39,523 nt of DNA from Halanaerobium saccharolyticum (lineage in GTDB: Bacteria; Bacillota; Halanaerobiia; Halanaerobiales; Halanaerobiaceae). Of the stretch, positions 22,854-30,676 are shown one piece after another. The notes below the pieces were generated by a model. It had not been told where the DNA came from, did no database searches, and worked only from the letters and a program-made list of their open reading frames with translations. The stretch covers positions 1 through 39,523 of the forward strand of contig NZ_SNWX01000030.1 of the NCBI RefSeq assembly GCF_004362045.1, written 5' to 3'. Each line of letters begins with the position of its first letter. Positions within the stretch are counted from its first letter, which is position 1. The position numbers were made by a program, and so were the translations under genes.

Positions 22854-24353
22854 TTGTTAATCGGAGATATTATTTCTAAAACTGCAAATCAAAAAAAAGA
22901 AGAAACTGCAGCAGTACTGGATGACCGAAAAATTACATATGGTGAGCTGGAAAAAGAGAGCAATCAACTTGCTCACGGGCTGATAGACTTAAATATTAAG
23001 CCTTCAGATATGGTCAGCATTATGCTCCCTAACTGTTTAGAATTTTTAACCGCCTATCTCGGGGTTATCAAATCGGGAGCAACTATGGTGCCTTTAAATA
23101 TTAGTTTTAAGACACTGGCAGTTGAATACATTTTAAATAATTCTGAAGCAAAGATAGTGATTACTTCAAAAAAGTTTTTGCCTTTAATTAAAGACTGTGA
23201 TCTAGACTTTCTGGAAAATATTATTCTAGTTGATGGTGATAAATCTGATGATTATCTATTATTATCAGATTTAAAAGATAAAAAAACATCTCTACCAGAA
23301 CTAAAAAATATTGATCAGGAATTTACTGCAGCCTGTCTTTACACTTCTGGTACTACCGGTAAGCCCAAAGGTGCAATGTTAACCCATCATAATTTAATAT
23401 TTGATACTCAAAAAACTATTGAACATTTAAAGGTTGATGACAGTGATCGCTATATCTGTGTACTGCCGATGTTTCATGCCTTTGCTGAGACGGTATGTAT
23501 CTTAATGCCGCTGTTTTTAGGGGCGGAAATAGTTATTATGGATAGATTTTTACCAGAAAAAGTATTGAAAACTATTCAGGAAAAAAATGTGACATTTTTT
23601 GCTGGAGTACCAACAATGTACTCAGCTCTCTTAAATGTTAAAAATAAAGAAGAATATGATCTTTCTCATTTAAATCTCTGTATCTCCGGTGGTGCTGCTA
23701 TGCCGCAGCAGACAATGGAGGATTTTGAGGAGACATTCAAGGTTAAGATTCTGGAAGGTAATGGTCCTACTGAAACTTCACCGGTTGCCTATGTAAATCC
23801 TGTTGATGGGGTAAGAAAATCAGGATCAGTCGGGCTTCCAATTCCCGAAACGAAAGTTAGAATTGTGGATGAAGATGATAATCAATTACCTTCTGGTAAA
23901 ATTGGAGAAATTGTAGTTCAGGGTGAACATGTAATGAAAGGTTATTTTAAGATGCCTGAAGCAACTGAGAAAACTCTGCGTGGTGGTTGGTTACACACAG
24001 GTGATCTCGGTAAAATGGATGAGGATGGTTATGTCTATATTATTGATCGAAAAAAGGATATGATTAATGTTGGTGGTATGAATGTGTATCCCCGGGAAAT
24101 AGAAGAACAGTTATATAAACATCCGAAGATTAGAGAAGCAGCTGTAGTTGCTACCAAAGATGAACTTAGAGGTGAAATTCCGAAAGCAGTGATTGTTTTA
24201 AAAGATGGTGAAAGTGCCACTGAAAGAGAAATTCAGAAATACTGCATGCAGTATTTTGCTAATTACAAAATTCCTAAATTGGTAGACTTTATTGAGGAAC
24301 TGCCTAAAAATGCCACTGGTAAAATTGATAAAAAGTCTTTAAGCGATCTTTAA
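22854..24353 (+). CDS. Long-chain acyl-CoA synthetase-like AMP-forming ligase
   Basis: Adenylate-forming enzyme that activates a carboxylic acid with ATP and then joins it to CoA, 499 residues, full length. Motifs in order: LYTSGTTGKPKGAMLTHHNL near 162-181 (phosphate-binding loop), GNGPTETSPVAY near 300, WLHTGDLGKMDEDGYVYIID near 380 (ribose-binding Asp), RKKDMINVGGMNVYPREIEE (hinge), and the catalytic Lys in ATGKIDKKSL at the C-terminus. Start is TTG with AGGAGGT 8 bases before. Fatty acid is the default substrate guess; the chain length cannot be read from the sequence. Confidence 0.9.
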   Translation: MLIGDIISKTANQKKEETAAVLDDRKITYGELEKESNQLAHGLIDLNIKPSDMVSIMLPNCLEFLTAYLGVIKSGATMVPLNISFKTLAVEYILNNSEAKIVITSKKFLPLIKDCDLDFLENIILVDGDKSDDYLLLSDLKDKKTSLPELKNIDQEFTAACLYTSGTTGKPKGAMLTHHNLIFDTQKTIEHLKVDDSDRYICVLPMFHAFAETVCILMPLFLGAEIVIMDRFLPEKVLKTIQEKNVTFFAGVPTMYSALLNVKNKEEYDLSHLNLCISGGAAMPQQTMEDFEETFKVKILEGNGPTETSPVAYVNPVDGVRKSGSVGLPIPETKVRIVDEDDNQLPSGKIGEIVVQGEHVMKGYFKMPEATEKTLRGGWLHTGDLGKMDEDGYVYIIDRKKDMINVGGMNVYPREIEEQLYKHPKIREAAVVATKDELRGEIPKAVIVLKDGESATEREIQKYCMQYFANYKIPKLVDFIEELPKNATGKIDKKSLSDL

Positions 24354-24359
24354 GATTGT

Positions 24360-24389
24360 TTGATGTTATTGTTTTTTAACTTTTATAAT
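24360..24389 (+). promoter_or_regulatory. Probable sigma-A promoter of pcm
   Basis: TTGATG (24360-24365), 18-base spacer, perfect TATAAT (24384-24389), 56 bases before the pcm ATG. The imperfect repeat GACTC...GAGTC in the leader is not clearly a terminator. Confidence 0.6.
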
Positions 24390-24444
24390 GGACTCCAGTT
24401 AGAGAGTTTATTAGTGAGTCTAAACTTTAGCGGAGGTGTAGAAT

Positions 24445-25095
24445 ATGGAAAGAGATTTTGAAAAACTTCGCCAGCAGATGGTAAAAGAACAGTTAATTAA
24501 AAGAGGGATAGAGGATCAGTCAGTAATTGATGCTTTTAAGAAAGTTCCGAGAGAAAAATTTATGTTAGAAAAAAATAGACATTTAGCCTATGAGGATGGT
24601 GCTCAAAGTATAGAGGAAGGTCAGACAATCAGTCAGCCCTATATTGTCGCTTCTATGCTGCAGGCCCTTAATTTAGATCAATCAGACAGAGTTCTTGAGG
24701 TGGGGACTGGCTCCGGTTATGCTGCAGCTCTTTTAGCAGAAATTGCCGCTGAAGTTTATACTATTGAAAGAATTGAGAAGTTAGCAGAAAAAGCAAAAGC
24801 GGTACTCGGAGAATTAAACTATGAGAATGTTGAAGTAAAAGTTGGTGATGGGAGTCTGGGCTGGGAAGAAAAAGCCCCTTATGATGCTATTATAGTTTCT
24901 GCAGCAGCTCCCTATGTACCAGAAAAACTGCAGGATCAGCTCAAAAAAGGTGGCCGAATAATAATTCCTATTGGAGATCGTGGTGGAATTCAGAGTCTGA
25001 AATTAATAAAAAAGAAATATAATGGAAAATTCAAGGAAGAAGAGCTTGAGTATGTAAGGTTTGTTCCTCTTTTAGGAGAGGACAGCTGGAAATAG
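24445..25095 (+). CDS. pcm: Protein-L-isoaspartate O-methyltransferase
   Basis: Repairs isoaspartyl residues in damaged proteins by SAM-dependent methylation. 216 residues, normal length. The PCMT signature is clear: VPREKFM near 33, GQTISQPYIVASMLQAL near 59-75 (substrate loop), and SAM motif I VLEVGTGSGYAAALL near 85-99. DAIIVSAAAPYVPE near 146 and GGRIIIPIGDR near 168 are motifs II and III. AGCGGAGGTG precedes the ATG. A hairpin terminator follows. Confidence 0.94.
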   Translation: MERDFEKLRQQMVKEQLIKRGIEDQSVIDAFKKVPREKFMLEKNRHLAYEDGAQSIEEGQTISQPYIVASMLQALNLDQSDRVLEVGTGSGYAAALLAEIAAEVYTIERIEKLAEKAKAVLGELNYENVEVKVGDGSLGWEEKAPYDAIIVSAAAPYVPEKLQDQLKKGGRIIIPIGDRGGIQSLKLIKKKYNGKFKEEELEYVRFVPLLGEDSWK

Positions 25096-25105
25096 TTTGT
25101 TTAAT

Positions 25106-25130
25106 CAGCCGTTTTAAGCGGCTGGCTTTT
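25106..25130 (+). terminator. Intrinsic terminator after pcm
   Basis: CAGCCG (25106-25111), 7-base loop, CGGCTG (25119-25124), then GCTTTT. It sits directly before the PutP remnant. Confidence 0.75.
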
Positions 25131-25131
25131 A

Positions 25132-25479
25132 ATGGGGCTGCCTGGTGCCGTTTATCTGGGGGGATTAAGTCAGGCCTGGTCGCTTCAGGTAAGTTATTTG
25201 AATCATTATTTAATATTAATTATACTGCCGGTATTATTTTCAATTTTTTCTAAAAAGACTTCCTGGCAGTCTATTTTTGCAGGGATGATTGTGGGAACTA
25301 TAACTTTAATTATCTGGAAAGAAAGTGGTCTCGGTGCTACTCTGTATGAGATAGTGCCTGGATTTATGATCAATGTAATTGTTATTATGGTGGTTAATAA
25401 AATTTATCAACAGCAGGATCAGGGAATATTGAGTGAGTTTGAAGAGGTAGAAAAAATTTATCAGAGAGATATAAAATAG
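25132..25479 (+). pseudogene. C-terminal remnant of a sodium/solute symporter (PutP-like, SSS family)
   Basis: The 115 codons encode two or three membrane segments ending in FAGMIVGTITLIIWKESGLG and LYEIVPGFMINVIVIMVVNK, characteristic of the last two segments and tail of PutP-type proteins of about 480-500 residues. A cytoplasmic tail, EFEEVEKIYQRD, also fits. No RBS precedes the first ATG, and a terminator hairpin abuts it. About three quarters of the gene is missing, so this is a deletion remnant and not a short transporter. Confidence 0.85.
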
Positions 25480-25501
25480 TTGTAAGAAAGGTTGGATATT
25501 A

Positions 25502-26269
25502 ATGAGAATTTATTCCTGGAATGTTAATGGAATTAGAGCAGCAGCAAGAAAGGGGTTTTTAGACTGGATAGATAAAGAACAGCCTGATATTCTGGGACTG
25601 CAGGAGATTAGAATTCAGGATCATCAATTAAAAGATAAATTACGGGAGATAGACGATTATTATTCCTATTTTACTTTTGGGGAGAAAAAAGGTTATAGTG
25701 GGGTAGCCTTATATACTAAAATAGAACCAATTGATGTCTGGTATGGCCTGGGAATTAGACGATTTGACAGGGAGGGAAGAGTTATAGCAGCCGAGTTTGA
25801 AGATTTTTATCTGCTTAATATTTACTTTCCCAATGGTAAAAGCAGTCAGGAACGGCTTGATTATAAACTTGATTTTTATGATGCCACCCTCGAATACTGT
25901 GAGGAACTTCGTAAAAATGGAAAAGAGGTAGTGATCTGTGGAGATTATAATACTGCCCATCATCCTATAGATCTCCATGATCCCGATTCCAACCAACAAA
26001 CTTCTGGGTTTTTACCGATCGAAAGAAAGTGGCTTGATAAACTTGAAGATCACGGATATATAGATACTTATCGCTATTTTTATCCTGAAAAAGAGACTTA
26101 TTCCTGGTGGAGTTATAGAACCAGAGCTCGTGAGAGGGATGCAGGTTGGAGGATAGACTATCATTTTGTCTCTGAGGGACTGAAGGACAGTCTAAAAAGT
26201 GCAGAGGTTTTAACTGAAGTTATGGGCTCAGACCACTGTCCGGTTACTATTACCCTGGATTTAGATTAA
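25502..26269 (+). CDS. xth: Exodeoxyribonuclease III (AP endonuclease)
   Basis: Base-excision repair enzyme that cuts at abasic sites and has 3'-5' exonuclease activity. 255 residues. All ExoIII signatures are present: SWNVNGIRAA at 5-14, LGLQEIRIQ near 32 (metal-binding Glu), ICGDYNTAHHPIDL near 145, SWWSYRTRARERDAGWRIDY near 198-217, and GSDHCPV with the catalytic His near the end. AGAAAGG precedes the ATG. It begins 22 bases after the PutP remnant. Confidence 0.94.
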   Translation: MRIYSWNVNGIRAAARKGFLDWIDKEQPDILGLQEIRIQDHQLKDKLREIDDYYSYFTFGEKKGYSGVALYTKIEPIDVWYGLGIRRFDREGRVIAAEFEDFYLLNIYFPNGKSSQERLDYKLDFYDATLEYCEELRKNGKEVVICGDYNTAHHPIDLHDPDSNQQTSGFLPIERKWLDKLEDHGYIDTYRYFYPEKETYSWWSYRTRARERDAGWRIDYHFVSEGLKDSLKSAEVLTEVMGSDHCPVTITLDLD

Positions 26270-26321
26270 TTAAATTTTAACTTAAGTATGAATATCAAGT
26301 CTGAGAATATAAATCAAATTC

Positions 26322-26363
26322 AAAGGCAGACTGAAATCAGGTAAGTTTTCAGTCTGCCTTTTT
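26322..26363. terminator. Bidirectional terminator between xth and the OFA transporter gene
   Basis: AAAGGCAGACTGAAA (26322-26336) pairs with TTTCAGTCTGCCTTT; T's follow on the plus strand, and leading A's give T's on the minus strand. Confidence 0.9.
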
Positions 26364-26420
26364 AAGTTTCATTATTTATTTTTAATCAAAGTGAAAATAT
26401 TTATTATTTTAAACCCAAAT

Positions 26421-27671
26421 TTAAACATTTCCAGCTGAATAATTGGTTTCCTTTTCAGAATTATTAACCCGATCTTTTTTCAAAAAGAGAAAAGAAATAA
26501 TTATTCCGATAGCAGCAATTATTAAAGTTGGGTAAAAGACATACTGATAACTTCCCATAATATCTCTGATACTTCCGGAAAACAAATTACCAATAACTGC
26601 CCCAACACCATAGGCTGTAAATAGATAACCATAGTTTTGACTGTAATTTTTCTTGCCGAAAAAATACGAAGTTGCAGCAGGAGCTATCGCAAGCCATCCT
26701 CCCAGATTTAGCCAGAAAATTGAAAAAGACATAAAGTATAGTACGGGACTGCCGGAAGTGTTAATTATCATTAATAAGGAAGCAATAATAATTAAGGAAA
26801 AAGAAATGATTGCTGTCTTTTTTGCCTTTAATTTATCTGTCAGGGCTCCAAATATCGGACGTCCAATTCCATTAAAAATTGCAAATAAAGAGACATAAAT
26901 GGAAGCTGTGGTTGAGTCCAGGTTAATTAATTCTACTGCAACTGGACCAGAAATCGCAATTGCCATCAGTCCAATAATAGTTCCAATTACAAAAGTGGTC
27001 CAGAGCGCATAAAAGCTTCTACTTTTAAGCATTTTTTCAGGAGCAATTTCTGAGCTTAAGTTTTTCTTCTGCTTAGTCTTAGAATCTTTCTTGTTTGTTT
27101 CTGGAAACTTAAGTGGTAAGGCAAGTAGAGTAATAATTACTGCAAATAAAACGCCTAGAATTTTAAAAGTAGTAAAAGCCCCAAAATTTCTGATTAACCA
27201 GCTGGCTGCAGGAGCAGTTATAAAGGGGGAAAGTCCAAAACCTCCCAGGGTTAAACCAACTGCCAGACCTTCTTTATCCGGAAACCATTTGGCGGCTACA
27301 GCCATGGGAGCACCGTAAGCTATACCAACTCCCATTCCTCCTATGACACCATAACTAATAGTTAGAACTATAATAGAAGAAGTGAAACCAGATAAAAACC
27401 AGCCAATAGAAATAAAAATTCCACCAACGATTGTCATTACCTTTGGACCATATTTATCCATATAGCTGCCTGCAAAGGGCATAGCCAGAGCATAAAAGAC
27501 AAGGAAAACCATATAGGGCAGACCACTTTCAGTAGCCCCTATATTAAAAGCAGTTTCTATTGGTTTACGAAAGATACTCCAGGAATAAATTGTTCCCATA
27601 CACATAAATATTATTAAGCCTAAAGGAATATAAAGCCATCTACTCTTATTCTCAGTTACTGAAGATTGCAT
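26421..27671 (-). CDS. MFS transporter, oxalate/formate antiporter (OFA) family
   Basis: Twelve-segment major facilitator, 416 residues. Typical OFA features: MGTIYSWSIFRKPIE near 25-40, the loop SYMDKYGPKVMTIVGG near 70, GVGIAYGAPMAVAAKWFPDK near 115-134 and GRPIFGALTDKLK near 270 (second A-motif-like loop). OFA members exchange monocarboxylates or dicarboxylates such as oxalate, formate, lactate or pyruvate. There are no oxalate-decarboxylating enzymes nearby, so the substrate is open. Upstream at 27720-27732, ATTAAC-A-GTTAAT is a small palindrome near a likely promoter. Confidence 0.88.
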   Translation of the reverse strand: MQSSVTENKSRWLYIPLGLIIFMCMGTIYSWSIFRKPIETAFNIGATESGLPYMVFLVFYALAMPFAGSYMDKYGPKVMTIVGGIFISIGWFLSGFTSSIIVLTISYGVIGGMGVGIAYGAPMAVAAKWFPDKEGLAVGLTLGGFGLSPFITAPAASWLIRNFGAFTTFKILGVLFAVIITLLALPLKFPETNKKDSKTKQKKNLSSEIAPEKMLKSRSFYALWTTFVIGTIIGLMAIAISGPVAVELINLDSTTASIYVSLFAIFNGIGRPIFGALTDKLKAKKTAIISFSLIIIASLLMIINTSGSPVLYFMSFSIFWLNLGGWLAIAPAATSYFFGKKNYSQNYGYLFTAYGVGAVIGNLFSGSIRDIMGSYQYVFYPTLIIAAIGIIISFLFLKKDRVNNSEKETNYSAGNV

Positions 27672-27945
27672 GTTTTAATATTTCCTCCCTGTTTTCTAAA
27701 TTTACTTGAATATATAGCTATTAACAGTTAATATATTATTATAAAAGTGATTAAAATCTTTAATAAATCTATAAATTTAACAGCTATAGTTAGAAATATC
27801 ATAACAAAACTACCTAACTTTATCAAGCTAAAAGACTGAAATCTAAATATTTAAAATCTTAAGTTGATAAGTTTTAAAAAAATTTAACTAATTAACATTC
27901 AAAAAATTAAAATTCAAAAATATATAAATAAGATGAGGATAAATT

Positions 27946-28866
27946 ATGGATAAAAAAATAATTGCAGTCGTCAATCCAGCAGCAGCTGGAGGAAAAGCTG
28001 TAAAGATTTGGCCTAAAAAAAATGAATATTTTAAGCAGGAGTTTAGCAATTTTGAGGAGATTTATACCAGAGAACCAGGTGAAGCAGTTAAATTTGCTCA
28101 AAAAGCAGTGGAAGAAAATTACGATTATATTATGTCAGTTGGTGGTGATGGTACTGTAAATGAGATTATTAACGGAATTCTCTCAGCCGAGAAAAAAGAA
28201 TTGAGAACAAAATTAATTATTTATCCTCTTGGTACCGGTTCTGATTTAAGCAGAACATTAAACCTGCCAACTAATATAGAAGATTTTATCGACCTGGTTA
28301 AACAAGAAAAAAGCAGAAGTGTTAGAGTTGTAGAGGCAGATTTTTTTAATTACCAGCAGCAAAAGACCAAAAGATATTTTCTCAATATTGCTGATTGTGG
28401 TATGGGAGCTGAGGTTGCAAAAAAATTAAATGAAAGCAAAAAAACAATTGATGGAAGTCTAAGCTATCTGATTAAAATTTTTCAGACTCTGTTTAATTAC
28501 CAAAATAAAGAAGTTAAAGTTGAAGCAGATAATAAGCTGCTTTATCAGGGGAAGATAAGATCTGTTATAATTGCCCAGGGTAATTATTTTGGTGGTGGAA
28601 TAAAAATTGCTCCTGAAGCTGGTCTTTTTTCTGACAAATTAAATTTAGTTTTGTTAAAAGATTTCTCTAAATTAGGTATAATCCTTAATTTAATTAAAGC
28701 CTATAAAGGCAAACATCTCAGCCATAGTCTGGTAGAATCACATCAGGTAGAAAAAATTAAGATTTCTAGTCAGGAGCGGGTAGAATTGGAGCTGGATGGA
28801 GAATCAGTGGGAATCTGTGATAGCAGTTTTAAGATTTCAGAAAAAGAAATAGAAATTTTAATTTAA
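27946..28866 (+). CDS. Diacylglycerol kinase-family lipid kinase (YegS/DgkB-like)
   Basis: ATP-dependent lipid kinase of the DAGK catalytic superfamily, 306 residues. NPAAAGGKAVKIWP at 10-23 and MSVGGDGTVNEIINGI near 64-79 form the nucleotide and catalytic site. PLGTGSDLSRTL near 97 is the GTxND-like loop, where Ser replaces the usual Asn. DCGMGAEVAKKL and LELDGESVG near the end are the usual C-terminal motifs. Likely phosphorylates diacylglycerol or a related lipid. GAGGATAA before the ATG is a modest RBS. Confidence 0.88.
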   Translation: MDKKIIAVVNPAAAGGKAVKIWPKKNEYFKQEFSNFEEIYTREPGEAVKFAQKAVEENYDYIMSVGGDGTVNEIINGILSAEKKELRTKLIIYPLGTGSDLSRTLNLPTNIEDFIDLVKQEKSRSVRVVEADFFNYQQQKTKRYFLNIADCGMGAEVAKKLNESKKTIDGSLSYLIKIFQTLFNYQNKEVKVEADNKLLYQGKIRSVIIAQGNYFGGGIKIAPEAGLFSDKLNLVLLKDFSKLGIILNLIKAYKGKHLSHSLVESHQVEKIKISSQERVELELDGESVGICDSSFKISEKEIEILI

Positions 28867-28911
28867 TTTTTAATTGTAATGTTAAATCACTGTAAAGTTG
28901 ATAGGTTTTTC

Positions 28912-28938
28912 TTGACATAAAAAAAATTATATTATAAG
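28912..28938 (+). promoter_or_regulatory. Probable promoter of the arsR-arsC operon
   Basis: Perfect -35 TTGACA (28912-28917) and TATAAG (28933-28938) with a short 15-base spacer. Downstream AT-rich repeats (ATATGAGTAG, GAATATATGAATATT) could hold the ArsR operator, but no clean palindrome is seen. Confidence 0.5.
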
Positions 28939-28986
28939 CTTTAAATATGAGTAGAATCGAATATATGAATATTGGGGGAAATTTAA

Positions 28987-29349
28987 ATGGAAATTATTGA
29001 AGTTTTAAAAGCCCTTGCTCATGAAAATAGAATAAGGATCTTAAATCTTTTAGAGGAATCTGAATTATGTGTCTGTGAACTGGAAAATATTATGCAGGTG
29101 ACTCAGTCCAATGCTTCCAGACATCTGTCTAAATTAAAACAGGTAGATTTAATTAAGGGCCGCAAAAAAGCACAGTGGATTTATTATAGTTTGAATCAGG
29201 AACTGTTGACTGAACATAAATTTCTGCAGTATTTAATTGAGGAAGAAATTAAAAATTTTGAAGCTGCTAAAGAAGATAAATCGAGATTGAAGAAATATAA
29301 TTCAAGTTCATTAAGTTGTGAAACACTACCAGATAGCGATATTTTTTAA
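28987..29349 (+). CDS. arsR: ArsR-family metalloregulator
   Basis: Winged-helix repressor released by arsenite or a similar thiophilic metal, 120 residues. The sensor motif is ELCVCEL (CxC in helix alpha-3, residues 26-32), as in classic ArsR. The recognition helix TQSNASRHLSKLKQVDLIKG lies at 39-58. The C-terminal end carries one extra Cys. It lies 30 bases upstream of arsC. No arsenite exporter (ArsB/Acr3) is present here. Confidence 0.9.
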   Translation: MEIIEVLKALAHENRIRILNLLEESELCVCELENIMQVTQSNASRHLSKLKQVDLIKGRKKAQWIYYSLNQELLTEHKFLQYLIEEEIKNFEAAKEDKSRLKKYNSSSLSCETLPDSDIF

Positions 29350-29379
29350 AACTAAAAATATAAAAAAGGAGAGAGTTTA

Positions 29380-29781
29380 ATGAAATATAAAGTAGCTTTT
29401 GTTTGTGTGGGAAATTCCTGCCGCAGTCAGATGGCAGAGGGATTTGCCAGAGAATATGCGGGTGATATTCTGGATGTTTATAGTGCAGGTACAGATTCTT
29501 CTCCAGAAGTAAAACCTAATGCGGTTAAAGCAATGGATGAAGTTGGGATAGATATCAGTGATCAATATCCTAAATTATTGGAAGAAATACCATCAGAATT
29601 GGATGTTTTAATTACAATGGGGTGTGGAGTTGAATGTCCATATATCCCCTGTAAGTTTAGAGAAGACTGGGGTCTGGATGATCCAGCCGGCCAGCCGATG
29701 GAAGTATTTAGAGAAACAAGAGAAATTATTGATAGTAGGGTAAAGGAACTAATAAAAAAAATTAAGAATGATGAAATTTAG
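29380..29781 (+). CDS. arsC: Arsenate reductase, thioredoxin-coupled LMW-PTP type
   Basis: Reduces arsenate to arsenite with a cysteine relay, 133 residues. The phosphatase-like P-loop is CVGNSCRS (Cys9 nucleophile, Cys14, Arg15). The relay cysteines are in ITMGCGVECPYIPC (Cys82 with Cys86 or Cys91); S. aureus ArsC uses Cys10/82/89. WGLDDPAG near 97-104 holds the general acid Asp. AAAGGAGAG lies before the ATG. Since no exporter is linked, arsenite must leave by a system elsewhere. Confidence 0.93.
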   Translation: MKYKVAFVCVGNSCRSQMAEGFAREYAGDILDVYSAGTDSSPEVKPNAVKAMDEVGIDISDQYPKLLEEIPSELDVLITMGCGVECPYIPCKFREDWGLDDPAGQPMEVFRETREIIDSRVKELIKKIKNDEI

Positions 29782-29892
29782 AGATAATAGAGATGAATTG
29801 TATTTTTTAACCAAAAATAATATCTTAAGTTATATATTACTTTAATTAGAAAAAATATAAGATTATAGTGTTTTAAAAATCACATATGTCTT

Positions 29893-29924
29893 AAAAAAAC
29901 CGGCCAGTATTATACTGGCCGGTT
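29893..29924 (-). terminator. Intrinsic terminator of the periplasmic-protein gene
   Basis: On the minus strand a 12-bp stem ACCGGCCAGTAT/ATACTGGCCGGT with a very short loop is followed by seven T residues. One of the strongest terminators in the window. Confidence 0.92.
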
Positions 29925-29954
29925 AGTTATTTTCTATTGCTTAAAAGTAGTTAT

Positions 29955-30452
29955 TTACCAATTATTAACTAAGTTACCTGTTACAGTAGTTCCATTTTCA
30001 ATCTTGAAAGTCTTTTTAGCAGCTTCATTTTCAAAATAAACATTACCTTTTACAGTAAAACCAGTTGTTAATTTAAAGTTTTCTGCTGCTACATAAACAT
30101 CTCCTACAAAAGTACCAGCTTTAAATCTTGTGTTAGGGCTCTTAACGGTAATGCTTGGAGCTTTTAAAGTATATCTGTCAGTTACATTGTGATCAGAATC
30201 CTGATCATACAGAGCTAACTTACGGTCTAACTCACCGTCATTTTTAAATTTACCTTCTAGAACGATCTCTTCATCAACAGTTAAATCCTGCTGGATGATT
30301 ACGATCCAGGCACCATCTGCACTAGCAGCATTCATTAAGCTAGCTTCGTCAACCACTACAGAGGGAGAAGAAACTGTGTCCTGAGCACTTACTGTTGGTG
30401 CAACTAATAAAGCTGCTACCGCGATCATTAATACAATTGTTTTGATTTTCAT
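29955..30452 (-). CDS. Small exported protein of unknown function
   Basis: 165 residues with a clear signal peptide (cleavage after PTVSA). I do not recognise the family. The mature part alternates short beta-like strands, for example IVIIQQDLTVDEEIVLEGKF, SITVKSPNTRFKAGTFVGDV and FTVKGNVYFENEAAKKTF, reminiscent of a right-handed beta-helix or polymer-forming domain. It is a single-gene unit with a good promoter (30498-30527), AGGAGG-type RBS and a very strong terminator. Its codons look more GC-ended than those of neighbours, suggesting an abundant periplasmic or envelope protein (inference). Confidence 0.75.
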   Translation of the reverse strand: MKIKTIVLMIAVAALLVAPTVSAQDTVSSPSVVVDEASLMNAASADGAWIVIIQQDLTVDEEIVLEGKFKNDGELDRKLALYDQDSDHNVTDRYTLKAPSITVKSPNTRFKAGTFVGDVYVAAENFKLTTGFTVKGNVYFENEAAKKTFKIENGTTVTGNLVNNW

Positions 30453-30497
30453 AAATAATTCCTCCTTTAAAAATTTAAATTAATTTAACCTATCTCT

Positions 30498-30527
30498 ATC
30501 TTAACATATATGTGAAAAATGTGTCAA
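30498..30527 (-). promoter_or_regulatory. Promoter of the small exported protein gene
   Basis: Minus strand: perfect -35 TTGACA (30527-30522), 18-base spacer, -10 TAAGAT (30503-30498) preceded by TG, an extended -10. Confidence 0.78.
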
Positions 30528-30676
30528 GTGCTATAAGTAATTTATTTTTTATTTTTATGAATTATCATTATTCAATAAAGGAATGATAGGGGAAACATAG
30601 AATATATTAAATAAGTTATTTTATCAAGCTATTTTTATGATATTTTTTTTATGATATTTAATGAGAGGTGAAAATT

